Source: Alphaproteobacteria bacterium
GTDB taxonomy: Bacteria; Pseudomonadota; Alphaproteobacteria; Micropepsales; Micropepsaceae
Direction of reading: 5' to 3'
DNA length: 11,544 nt
Assembly (NCBI GenBank): GCA_015654715.1
Contig: JAATGK010000076.1
Location: 1-11,544, forward strand
The notes under the pieces: model-generated
Told to the model about the DNA's origin: nothing
Databases searched by the model: none
The model's input: the letters and a program-made list of their open reading frames with translations, nothing else
Made by a program: the position numbers and the translations under genes
In this document: piece by piece, positions 1 through 6,345 of the stretch
Position numbering within the stretch: the stretch's first letter is position 1
Layout: each line of letters opens with the position of its first letter

Positions 1-159
1 CTGCCCGCCCACGTGGTTCGTCAATGGGCATGCTGCCGAAATACTGTGCTGGGGCCGCTGTAATCTTCGGCAAGTGGCGCCGGGGTGACGCAATTTTGGT
101 CGGTTTGCGGATATGCGGCAACACGCGCCGGATGTGTATCGACCGCGTACGGTCAGCCT
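1..159. other. Unassigned stretch left of the repeat
   Basis: No recognisable gene was found here. On the plus strand one frame is open from the window edge to about 189 (55 codons from an ATG at 24), but its product is rich in Arg, Cys and Gly, resembles no family I know, and would end inside the repeat. One minus-strand frame is also open to the edge, again without recognisable sequence. A 5-bp inverted repeat (GACCG/CGGTC, 141-154) is the only local structure seen. It may be plain intergenic DNA downstream of hemD. Confidence 0.4.
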
Positions 160-306
160 TAGAGCGTTTTACCGTTTCACGGAAACGATGAAATGCTATC
201 GATTCTTTGATTGTCGCGCTTTCGGACGGAAAGCCGTCCGGCGTGCCTTGCACGCCTACCCTTAAATGGCGCGCAACGCGCAGGCACTTTTCCTGAAAGC
301 GCTCTA
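160..306. repeat. MITE-like intergenic repeat, copy 1 (full length)
   Basis: The element is 147 bp and bounded by perfect 7-bp inverted ends, TAGAGCG (160-166) and CGCTCTA (300-306). Allowing one mismatch, the match runs on to TAGAGCGyTTT. Inside are several hairpins: CGTTTC/GAAACG (173-187), CGGACGG/CCGTCCG (223-240), GGCGTGC/GCACGCC (240-256) and GCGCG/CGCGC (269-281). From about 199 rightwards it aligns with a second copy at 10629-10739. If the outer TA pairs are the target duplication, excision joins GCG to TAA on the minus strand, so hemD would have ended in TAA at the same codon. Now the element's first bases read on minus give TAG. It resembles intergenic repeats of alphaproteobacteria that start with AGAGCG. 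No transposase is encoded. The hairpins lack a T-run, so an intrinsic terminator is not evident. Confidence 0.75.
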
Positions 307-1029
307 CGCTTTCGGCGTGGCCGCCGCCCGTTCGACCGCATCCAGCATCGCCGCCTGATTGGGCCGTTCCGCCACGATCACTTGGCGGAATTCCAGCGGC
401 GCAAGAGCCGCGGCCGAGGCGGCACTGATGCACACCACCGCGATCGCCTTGCACGCCTCGGCAAGACCGGCGCGCTGGATGCAATCGCGCAAAGCCATCG
501 CCGAGCGCGGCGAGAACACCACCGCAGCGTCAAGGGTGTGATGCACCAGCGCCTCGCGCGCGATTTCCGGCAGTTTGTGAATTGCCACCACCTCGTAGAG
601 GACGATTTCATCGACCGTGTAGCCCTCTTCGGCGAGCAGCGTCTTGAGCTGGCCTTCGGTGTCGGCACTGGCGGCATGCAGCAGCACGCCATCTTCCGGC
701 TTGACCCATTCGAGGACTTTTTCGGCCAGTGTGGAAGCATCGCCGTCGGCGCATTCGACTTCCTCAAAGCCGGCTTTCTTGGCTGCATCGGCGGTCTGCG
801 GTCCCACTGTAAAAATACGCAAGTCGCGCCGGTCGGTCCGCTTGGCAAACGCCCGGATGCCGTTGGCGCTGGTGGCGATGATCGCGCTGATGCCGGCAAA
901 CGTCAGTTCCGGCCCGTCGAAGAACCGTACCGACAGCAGCGACGCACAAAGCGGTTCATGGCCGCGCGCGCCTAACAGCTCGGCAAGTTTGGCCGCATCC
1001 TCCTGCGGACGGGAGATCAAAATGCGCAT
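304..1029 (-). CDS. hemD: Uroporphyrinogen-III synthase
   Basis: This enzyme closes and isomerises hydroxymethylbilane to uroporphyrinogen III, the branch point of heme, siroheme and corrin synthesis, in the cytoplasm. The 241-residue product has the usual family length and two-lobed layout. It begins MRILISRP, has the TSANGIRAF block near residues 53-61, VGPQTADAAKKAGF near 75-88, and the second-lobe FSPRSA and CIS-AA motifs. HemD is weakly conserved, but this motif order is diagnostic. The ATG (1027-1029) directly follows the hisE TAG, and no strong ribosome-binding site of its own is seen, so translation is probably coupled to hisE. The TAG stop is also the terminal TAG of the repeat at 160-306. 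The C-terminus (ending TPKA) looks complete, so the repeat did not truncate the protein. I see no hemC or hemE nearby. Confidence 0.9.
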   Translation of the reverse strand: MRILISRPQEDAAKLAELLGARGHEPLCASLLSVRFFDGPELTFAGISAIIATSANGIRAFAKRTDRRDLRIFTVGPQTADAAKKAGFEEVECADGDASTLAEKVLEWVKPEDGVLLHAASADTEGQLKTLLAEEGYTVDEIVLYEVVAIHKLPEIAREALVHHTLDAAVVFSPRSAMALRDCIQRAGLAEACKAIAVVCISAASAAALAPLEFRQVIVAERPNQAAMLDAVERAAATPKA

Positions 1030-1347
1030 CTATTGCTTTCTGGACGCCTTCTCTTCCAATCCGGAGCGCCCCTCGCGCGACGCGAGCGTTTGCCAAACCT
1101 GATCCGGTTCCACGCCGCACGCCGCCCACAAAACCAACAGGTGGTAGAGCACGTCGGCGGATTCGGTGACGACCTCGGCTTTGTGGCCGGCCGCCGCTGC
1201 GATCACGGTTTCGACCGCCTCTTCACCGAACTTCTTGGCGCAGCGCTCGACACCTTCGGCGAGTAACTTGGCGGTGTAGGACAGATGCGGATTGGCGCCG
1301 CGGCGCGCCGCGATGGTGTCAAACAGCTTGTCCAATGTATGAGTCAT
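1030..1347 (-). CDS. hisE: Phosphoribosyl-ATP pyrophosphatase
   Basis: It hydrolyses phosphoribosyl-ATP to phosphoribosyl-AMP and pyrophosphate, the second step of histidine synthesis. The 105-residue protein is a typical stand-alone HisE of the MazG-like all-alpha NTP pyrophosphohydrolase fold. The metal-binding signature FGEEAVETVIAA (about residues 40-51) and ESADVLYHLLVL (about 62-73) supply the conserved acidic residues. The ATG at 1345-1347 is preceded by AAGGA five bases upstream; this site overlaps the TGA of the upstream remnant (TGAAGGA). hisE stops exactly where hemD starts. It commonly follows hisF in a his operon, but here it is separated from any other his gene in view. Confidence 0.93.
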   Translation of the reverse strand: MTHTLDKLFDTIAARRGANPHLSYTAKLLAEGVERCAKKFGEEAVETVIAAAAGHKAEVVTESADVLYHLLVLWAACGVEPDQVWQTLASREGRSGLEEKASRKQ

Positions 1348-1356
1348 CGAAGTCCT

Positions 1357-1531
1357 TCACTGCTGCTTGTCGGCGCCGTCGGTGTCGAGACAGAACTTGT
1401 AGCTACCATCGCGCTGCCACCGCCACGCCGTGACGTAATATCCCGTCAGCTTGACGCTTGTACCGTCGAGCCGGCGCCGCACTTGCGGCGGTGGCGAGAG
1501 CCAGAAGGCTGGCGAACAAGGCTAATCGCAC
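1357..1531 (-). pseudogene. Remnant of a secreted NTF2/SnoaL-like (DUF4440-type) protein
   Basis: On the minus strand a GTG (1529-1531) follows GGGGAGAGGA with a five-base gap and opens a clear signal peptide, MRLALFASLLALATAASA. That frame soon runs into nonsense and stops. The +1 frame carries LDGTSVKLTGYY followed by TAWRWQRDGSYKFCLDTDG and ends at TGA 1357-1359, inside the hisE ribosome-binding site. This tail resembles the last strands of small NTF2-like/DUF4440 proteins (W-R-x-Q-x-DGSW-K-x-x-LD). Start and end of a gene are therefore present in different frames, with the roughly 80-100 residue middle missing. I read it as an internally deleted, frameshifted gene. The alternative is a genuine short exported protein with one frameshift or sequencing error. 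The family call rests on the tail only. Confidence 0.5.
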
Positions 1532-1702
1532 GTCAATCCTCTCCCCGGCCACTCTACCGGAAATTGTGGCAAGCGGTCTAAATTCGCCGCAAATCGGTCG
1601 CAGTCAGCAAACAATCCGGCCTTAAACCCGCGGTTAACTCTGTCAACGAGGCTTTCTTCTCGCGCCAGCGTACCCGACCAAGTGTACCAATGGGGGAATG
1701 CC
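1532..1702. other. Intergenic region between divergent units
   Basis: This non-coding spacer separates the minus-strand hisE/hemD unit from the plus-strand membrane/VWA unit, so promoters for both should lie here. A perfect TTGACA is present on the minus strand (complement of 1641-1646), but the -10 candidates 14-16 bp downstream are poor. I found no convincing plus-strand promoter. The ribosome-binding site GGGGGA at 1692-1697, five bases before ATG 1703, supports that start over the in-frame GTG at 1682. Confidence 0.4.
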
Positions 1703-2788
1703 ATGGCCAGAACCGCCGCCGAGGCCCAGCCGAGCTCCAGAAAAGCCCTTTCCCGCGAGCTGTTGCATGGGCTCAGTCCCGATGAATTCACCCAAGAAGC
1801 CGCGAAACTTGCCGAAATCGGGACGATGGCCCCCGGCATGCGGGCACGCCTCAAGGCCCAACTGATAGAACGGCTCAAAACCCCGGTGGACAAGCCGACG
1901 TGGGGACCGGATTGGCGCCATGAGGGCGAGAAGGTTGCCGGTTACAACCAGGCCCTGGAACTCTCGCGCGACAAAAAAAGGGAAGAAGCGGCACACGAAC
2001 GGCCGCGCGAAGCCGCCGAAGAAGACGGCGCCCTTGCCGACGACGACGCGATCATCGCCCGTAACATGGAGAAAAGCCGGCAGGTGGCGCACTACAAGCC
2101 ACTTTATGTGGCCGCGGCGGGCCTTGCTCTGATCATCGTGCTGATCTCGATGTTCGTCGACTATCACATCATCCGCGAAGTGTGGACGCGCGCCCTCGCC
2201 AACGAATTCATGGTGGTGCCACCGGCGCTGCAAGCTTCGGTGATGTTCAAGAGCCTGCAGGTCGTGTTCGCCGTGCTGATCGTTCATTTCATGCTCAAGC
2301 TGACGGGCAAAACTGGCCGCGCCACGATGATCACGGCGTCCTTCGTCATGGCGATCTTGATGATCTCGGGGCTCGGCTATCTCGTCGCTTATAACAACAT
2401 GGCGGGCGGTACGGCGACGGCCCAGGAACAGACGGCGACGCCCGGGCAGAACAACAATGACTCGATTCAGCAGTTGTTTGCCGCCGACCACGACGTGCAG
2501 AACGCGGCGATGACGGCGACGCCCGCCGCAGCGCATCCAAACGAAGCCAATGACGGCGTTTCCTTGGGCCTGCCCAAACTGTCGGACCGCTCGCTGGCGC
2601 ATGCCGACCGCTGGTTCTGGCTCGCCTTTGCCAGCGTGGTGTTCTTCATCGTGACGACCGTTGCTGCGCTTTACATGCAGACGGTCGAGAACAACGTGCG
2701 CAACACTCACATCGCCAAGGACTACCAGCAGCGCCGCAAGGATTTCGCCCTGCTGCATCTGCTCGAACTGTCCGAGGCGCGGAGGTGA
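1703..2788 (+). CDS. Membrane protein of unknown function, four helices
   Basis: I do not recognise this 361-residue protein. Residues 1-130 are a charged, largely helical N-terminal region (EKVAGYNQALELSRDKKREEAA and similar), presumably cytoplasmic. Four hydrophobic segments follow at about 134-153, 183-200, 207-230 and 304-325. Between the third and fourth is a 70-residue loop rich in Ala, Thr, Asn and Gln (about 231-303), predicted periplasmic. The C-terminal tail of about 35 residues is basic and returns to the cytoplasm. A GTG six codons-plus upstream (1682) is in frame, but GGGGGA at 1692-1697 favours ATG 1703. The stop codon lies inside a perfect Shine-Dalgarno for the following 19-codon frame. 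A VWA-domain protein comes next on the same strand and is its likely partner. The existence of the gene is well supported; the function is unknown. Confidence 0.8.
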   Translation: MARTAAEAQPSSRKALSRELLHGLSPDEFTQEAAKLAEIGTMAPGMRARLKAQLIERLKTPVDKPTWGPDWRHEGEKVAGYNQALELSRDKKREEAAHERPREAAEEDGALADDDAIIARNMEKSRQVAHYKPLYVAAAGLALIIVLISMFVDYHIIREVWTRALANEFMVVPPALQASVMFKSLQVVFAVLIVHFMLKLTGKTGRATMITASFVMAILMISGLGYLVAYNNMAGGTATAQEQTATPGQNNNDSIQQLFAADHDVQNAAMTATPAAAHPNEANDGVSLGLPKLSDRSLAHADRWFWLAFASVVFFIVTTVAALYMQTVENNVRNTHIAKDYQQRRKDFALLHLLELSEARR

Positions 2789-2790
2789 TC
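2781..2790 (+). promoter_or_regulatory. Perfect Shine-Dalgarno overlapping a stop codon
   Basis: GGAGGTGATC is an exact complement of the 16S rRNA 3' tail as generally known in bacteria. Its GGAGG lies five bases before ATG 2791. The TGA at 2786-2788, inside the site, is the stop of the upstream membrane-protein gene. No other ribosome-binding site in the window is this strong. Confidence 0.6.
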
Positions 2791-2850
2791 ATGGCTGTCT
2801 ATCGCCTGACGCGGTCCTCCGCTAACGTCACAGACGCCTCCTGGAGATAA
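2791..2850 (+). CDS. Possible 19-residue leader or coupling peptide
   Basis: A short reading frame, MAVYRLTRSSANVTDASWR, fills most of the gap between the membrane-protein and VWA genes. It is preceded by the perfect Shine-Dalgarno at 2781-2790, and its TAA stop runs into the ribosome-binding site of the next gene (TAAGGGAG). This arrangement would let ribosomes pass from one gene to the next. The peptide has no run of a single amino acid that would suggest an attenuator, and no membrane segment. It may instead be a by-product of a good ribosome-binding site. No homology can be claimed. Confidence 0.35.
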   Translation: MAVYRLTRSSANVTDASWR

Positions 2851-2863
2851 GGGAGACGCCGCG

Positions 2864-3580
2864 ATGAGGCTGGGGGATAGCATGCGAGGCTTCGTTTTGG
2901 GCACGGTGACGGCCGTGGCGCTGGTGGCAGGCGGCGCGTTGGCGATGCAGATTTCGCGGAGCCCCGGCGACGACCAGAATACGCTGCATCCGGAACGGAT
3001 CATCATCGGGCTCGATCTATCGAAGTCCAATCCGCTGGTCGACGATCCGGCCTTTGCTGCCCGGGTCAGCCTGCGCATCGCCCGCATCGTGAGCCGTCTC
3101 GGACTGGCGTCTGAAGTCCATATCCGCACTTTCGGCAGCTATGATCCGTCCTCCAACGCTTTCGCCTACGACACCAGGATTTCGGTGCGCGCCCGCCCCG
3201 AACAGGTCGCGGCTGAAGTACAGAAGTTGATCGCCAACACCCCGCGGCTGGTCGCCAGCGGCCGGTGGCGGTCGCAGCAAAAGACCAACATCCTGGCGTT
3301 CCTGGATAATTCGGCGCGCGCCATAGGCTGTGGTGGGATGCCGACCGCCTTCATCCTGGCCAGCGACGGGATCGAAGATTCCGAATATGCCCGCCTCAGC
3401 CATGGCGACAGCCTACCGCCGCCGGACCGGCGGCTTTATCGCGGCTGCGCGAAGCTGGCGATCTATGGCATCGGCCAGGGGACCGGCAGCCCGGTGATGA
3501 CCTCTCGCCTGCGGTTTCAATGGGAGAACTGGGCCCACGCGGCCGGATTCAGCCAATTCGAAGGCCTCAACGACTGGTAA
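2864..3580 (+). CDS. Membrane-anchored VWA-domain protein
   Basis: The 238-residue protein starts with one hydrophobic segment (about residues 9-28), an uncleaved anchor or signal peptide, so the rest should be periplasmic. The body reads as a von Willebrand A fold. IIIGLDLSKSN (about 47-56) gives the D-x-S-x-S metal site, Thr141 lies in a KTNI context, and FILASDGIED (about 163-172) gives the third MIDAS element. VWA domains bind protein partners through a divalent metal. The neighbouring four-helix membrane protein is the obvious candidate partner, but this is inference. ATG 2864 follows AAGGGAG. An in-frame ATG at 2882 has GGGGGA just ahead and would give a cleaner signal sequence, so the start is uncertain by six codons. 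The precise family is not recognised. Confidence 0.75.
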   Translation: MRLGDSMRGFVLGTVTAVALVAGGALAMQISRSPGDDQNTLHPERIIIGLDLSKSNPLVDDPAFAARVSLRIARIVSRLGLASEVHIRTFGSYDPSSNAFAYDTRISVRARPEQVAAEVQKLIANTPRLVASGRWRSQQKTNILAFLDNSARAIGCGGMPTAFILASDGIEDSEYARLSHGDSLPPPDRRLYRGCAKLAIYGIGQGTGSPVMTSRLRFQWENWAHAAGFSQFEGLNDW

Positions 3581-3608
3581 TTGCGGCTGCCCCTCGGCAC
3601 CGACTGAC

Positions 3609-3637
3609 TTGACTCAGAACACTCTGGCATATAGAGT
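3609..3637 (+). promoter_or_regulatory. Predicted sigma-70-type promoter
   Basis: TTGACT (3609-3614) and TAGAGT (3632-3637) are separated by 17 bp and lie about 28 bp before the ATG at 3665, with AAGG at 3654-3657 as ribosome-binding site. The position fits a promoter for the membrane-protein/regulator pair and suggests that this pair is transcribed separately from the VWA gene upstream. Confidence 0.5.
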
Positions 3638-3664
3638 AATCTGCGTCACGCCGAAGGTGCTTGA

Positions 3665-4219
3665 ATGTCGCTATCGTCGCAAGAAGCCCAAGCCAGTCTG
3701 AGTCAGGTCGAGGAGGCAACCCGCCGCTCGTCGCAGCTCTATTTCTATCACCGCTCGTCGCCGCATCTGATCATGTGGGGCATCATCTGGATCATCGGCT
3801 ACGGCGGCACCGGATTGTTTCCGCAATATTCCAATCCGCTGTGGGCGGTGCTGGTGCTGATCGGTTGCGCCGGCGGTGTCATTCTGGGCCGCTGCAGCAA
3901 ACCGGACGGCGTCAAGTCGGGCCCTTATGCTTGGCGCTTCGCGGCACTGTGGGCGGTGATCTTGTTCTTCGTCTTTGCCACCTACGCCATCTTGCAGCCG
4001 CAGCATGGCCGGCAGTTCGCCGCCTATCCCGCGCTGATCACCGGATCGGTCTACATGGCGGTCGGACTGTGGAGCGGTTTGCGGTATGTGATCTCGGGTA
4101 TGGTCGTTGTCGCCTTGACCTTGATCGGATTTTTCTACATCGAACCGATCTTCTTCTGGTTCGCCGCGGTCGGCGGGGGCGCCATGATCCTGACCGGCCT
4201 GTGGTTCCGGACGGTGTGA
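3665..4219 (+). CDS. Six-helix membrane protein of unknown function
   Basis: The 184-residue protein has a polar N-terminus of about 33 residues (MSLSSQEAQASLSQVEEATR) and then about six hydrophobic segments, near 34-51, 58-76, 90-110, 118-137, 142-158 and 160-181. There are almost no soluble domains, no catalytic motif and no transporter signature that I recognise. The gene ends TGA, and the winged-helix gene begins one base later (TGATATG), so the two are translated as a pair. Small multi-helix proteins next to a regulator of this winged-helix type recur in proteobacteria. The membrane protein may be a sensor partner or a target of the regulator, which is inference only. Confidence 0.8.
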   Translation: MSLSSQEAQASLSQVEEATRRSSQLYFYHRSSPHLIMWGIIWIIGYGGTGLFPQYSNPLWAVLVLIGCAGGVILGRCSKPDGVKSGPYAWRFAALWAVILFFVFATYAILQPQHGRQFAAYPALITGSVYMAVGLWSGLRYVISGMVVVALTLIGFFYIEPIFFWFAAVGGGAMILTGLWFRTV

Positions 4220-4220
4220 T

Positions 4221-4523
4221 ATGGAACAGCCAGATCCCACCATCCACCAGCCGGTACGCCTCAAAATCATGGCCGCCCTGAAGGCGTTGCCACATGGCGA
4301 AGCGATCGAGTTCGTACGTCTGAAGGCTATCGTCGGCGCCACCGAAGGCAATCTCGGCGCCCACATCACCACCTTGGAAGACGCCGGCTATGTGGCGGTC
4401 GAAAAGGACTTCGTCGGCAAGCGCCCGCGCACCCGCGTGGCGATGACACTGCAAGGCCGGCGCGCCTTCGACGTCTATGTCGCTTATTTGCAGGAAATCA
4501 TCGGCGCCGCCACATCGGCATAG
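4221..4523 (+). CDS. Winged-helix transcriptional regulator (HTH_27 type)
   Basis: This 100-residue protein consists of a single winged-helix DNA-binding domain. After IHQPVRLKIMAAL (about residues 8-20, first helix) comes the helix-turn-helix at about 31-54, with the recognition-helix sequence GATEGNLGAHITTLEDAGYV. The wing follows at about 57-76 (EKDFVGKRPRTRV), and a final helix covers about 77-95. This matches the MarR/ArsR-like winged-helix family often annotated as transcriptional regulator or HTH_27. No ligand-binding domain or metal-binding Cys is present, so the signal may come through the adjacent membrane protein or through dimer contacts. It is coupled to the upstream gene by a one-base gap. 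Confidence 0.88.
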   Translation: MEQPDPTIHQPVRLKIMAALKALPHGEAIEFVRLKAIVGATEGNLGAHITTLEDAGYVAVEKDFVGKRPRTRVAMTLQGRRAFDVYVAYLQEIIGAATSA

Positions 4524-4566
4524 CGCGGCACCGCATTCTCACGGTTGATCGGAAGGGAGACTTTGC

Positions 4567-5469
4567 ATGAAGCGCTCAGTGCTTTTCTGTGCCTTGTTGC
4601 TATCCTCCACCGCCTGGGCCGACGGCGTTCCCGTCCGCGACAACGGCCTTGTCGCCACTTGGTATGCCCCCGCAAAAAAGGAACCGGCGATCCTGGTTCT
4701 GGGCGGATCGGAATGCGGCGAGAAGGGCGGCCAGCTTCTCGCCCAGAACATTGCCAGCCTGGGGTACGGCGCGCTGGCTTTGGCCTATTGCGGCAGCGAA
4801 GGCCTGCCGCCGGCGATTCAGAACATTCCGCTCGAGTATTTCGCCAAAGCGATCGACTGGATCGCCAAGCAGCCGCTGGCCGATTCGGGTCGCATCGGAC
4901 TTTACGGCGCTTCGATTGGCGGCGAGACCGCGTTGGTGGTGGCGGCACGCGATCTGCGCATCAAGGTTGTGGTCGCGGGCGTGCCGTCGTCGGTGGTGTG
5001 GCAGGGCTTCGATCCGAAAAATTACGGTAGCGTGGCGTCGACCTATCTCGTCGACGGCAAGCCGGTGCCGTATCTGCCGTATGACATGTCGAAAATGTTC
5101 ACCTCGATCCTCGACCTTTATCAGCGCAGCCTCGATACCCTGCCGATGCACCAGGAGGCGATCATTCCGGTGGAGAACATCAACGGGCCCGTGCTGCTGA
5201 TCTCCGGCAAGGCCGATGCGTTATGGCCGTCAGCAACGATGAGCGAACAGGTGATCGCGCGGCTGGAGGCCAAGCATTTCAAATTTCCCCGTGAGCACAT
5301 TGCCTATGACAACGCCGGGCATGTGGTGGCGATTCCGCCGAGCGACAATCCGGCGCTGAGGCCGCTCGAAGGCCTCGGCGGCACACCGGACGGCAATGCC
5401 GCGGCGCGGGCCGACGCTTGGAAGCACACAGCGGCGTTCTTCAAGAAATACCTTGGCGCGCCGAACTAA
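4567..5469 (+). CDS. Exported alpha/beta hydrolase (dienelactone hydrolase/BAAT-C-like)
   Basis: The 300-residue protein has a signal peptide (MKRSVLFCALLLSSTAWA, cleavage after about residue 18) and should act in the periplasm. The alpha/beta hydrolase core shows the nucleophile elbow GASIGG (Ser116), an acid in SGKADALWPS (Asp217) and His252 in AGH, a complete catalytic triad. AILVLGGSECG near 41-51 fits the oxyanion strand. The layout is closest to the acyl-CoA thioesterase/BAAT C-terminal and dienelactone hydrolase group; the substrate is unknown, and export argues against an acyl-CoA substrate. ATG 4567 follows GGAAGGGAGA with about six bases between. The last 29 bases overlap the 3' end of gluQRS on the other strand. 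Confidence 0.85.
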   Translation: MKRSVLFCALLLSSTAWADGVPVRDNGLVATWYAPAKKEPAILVLGGSECGEKGGQLLAQNIASLGYGALALAYCGSEGLPPAIQNIPLEYFAKAIDWIAKQPLADSGRIGLYGASIGGETALVVAARDLRIKVVVAGVPSSVVWQGFDPKNYGSVASTYLVDGKPVPYLPYDMSKMFTSILDLYQRSLDTLPMHQEAIIPVENINGPVLLISGKADALWPSATMSEQVIARLEAKHFKFPREHIAYDNAGHVVAIPPSDNPALRPLEGLGGTPDGNAAARADAWKHTAAFFKKYLGAPN

Positions 5470-6301
5470 GCCGGTCTCGAATATCTTCCGGGGTGAGACC
5501 GCTCGCGCGCAGCGAGCGCAAGGTCACGGCGCGATCTCGTTTGGAGAACTTCTTGCCGGCCGCGTCCAAGATCAAACGATGATGGGCATAGGCGGGCTCG
5601 GGCAAGCCGAGCAGCATCTGCAACACGCGCTGGATATGCGCCGCCGCGAACAGATCGTTGCCGCGGGTGACGAGATCGACGCCTTGGAAGGCATCGTCGA
5701 CCACGACGGCAAGATGATAGGCCGAAGGCGTTTCCTTGCGCGCCAGCACGACATCGCCGAACAACAACGGATCGACCGCAATGCGCCCGGTCTCGCCAGC
5801 CGATCCGGCGCCGAACTCGGTGAAGCTGAGCGGCCCCACCGCGGCGGCAGCTTTGGTGGCATCAAGGCGCAAGGCATAGGCAATGCCGGCGGCGATTTTT
5901 TCCGACCGTTCGTCATCGCTGAAGTGACGGCAAGTGCCGGGATAGCGCGGCCCGTCAGGACCATTTGGAGCATCGCCGGAGCGCGCGATCTCGTCGGCGA
6001 TGTCGGCGCGGGTGCAGAAACAAGGATAGAGAAGTCCGCGCGATTTCAGAACCTTTAGCGCCGCCGCATAGGCGCCCATGCGCTCCGATTGGCGCAGCAC
6101 CGGTTGTTCCCAGGTCAGCCCAAGCCACGACAGGTCTTCGAGAATCGCCGCCGCAAAGGCGGGACGGCAGCGGGTGGCGTCGATGTCTTCGAGGCGCAGC
6201 AAAAAGCGTGTGCCCTGACGCGCCGCGGTCAGCGCCGCAAAAGCGTGGCCGAGATGGAGATAGCCGGTCGGGCTGGGAGCGAAACGGGTTGTGGTCGGCA
6301 T
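5441..6301 (-). CDS. gluQRS: Glutamyl-Q tRNA(Asp) synthetase
   Basis: This paralogue of glutamyl-tRNA synthetase lacks the anticodon-binding domain. It attaches glutamate to queuosine at position 34 of tRNA(Asp). The 286-residue length fits the family. Visible features are FAPSPTGYLHLGH (class I HIGH motif as HLGH, about residues 16-19), LRLEDID (about 35-41), the zinc ligands Cys94, Cys96, Tyr120 and Cys124, and KFSKRD (KMSKS-like, 251-256). I chose ATG at 6299-6301. An in-frame TTG eight codons upstream (6323-6325) would add residues outside the conserved start. It is divergent from the carboxylesterase, with only about 45 bp between starts, and converges on the exported hydrolase with a 29-bp overlap. 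Confidence 0.93.
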   Translation of the reverse strand: MPTTTRFAPSPTGYLHLGHAFAALTAARQGTRFLLRLEDIDATRCRPAFAAAILEDLSWLGLTWEQPVLRQSERMGAYAAALKVLKSRGLLYPCFCTRADIADEIARSGDAPNGPDGPRYPGTCRHFSDDERSEKIAAGIAYALRLDATKAAAAVGPLSFTEFGAGSAGETGRIAVDPLLFGDVVLARKETPSAYHLAVVVDDAFQGVDLVTRGNDLFAAAHIQRVLQMLLGLPEPAYAHHRLILDAAGKKFSKRDRAVTLRSLRASGLTPEDIRDRLSSARQGIS

Positions 6302-6345
6302 GATCGCATGACCATTATGCGGCAAGCATTAAAGGTCAAACCAGC

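Noticed and set aside
24..189. 55-codon plus-strand frame at the left edge
   Set aside because: No family resemblance, no good ribosome-binding site, and it ends inside the repeat.
223..281. Hairpins after hemD as a rho-independent terminator
   Set aside because: Stable stems are present but no T-run follows on the minus strand; they are better explained as parts of the repeat.
211..975. Long plus-strand reading frame opposite hemD
   Set aside because: It is the antisense of a clear hemD, with an Arg/His-rich composition typical of the complement of G+C-rich coding DNA and no recognisable domain.
1643..2758. Minus-strand frame of about 370 codons opposite the four-helix membrane protein
   Set aside because: The product is rich in His, Arg, Gly and Asp without hydrophobic core patterns, while the plus strand has a ribosome-binding site, membrane segments and coupling to the next gene.
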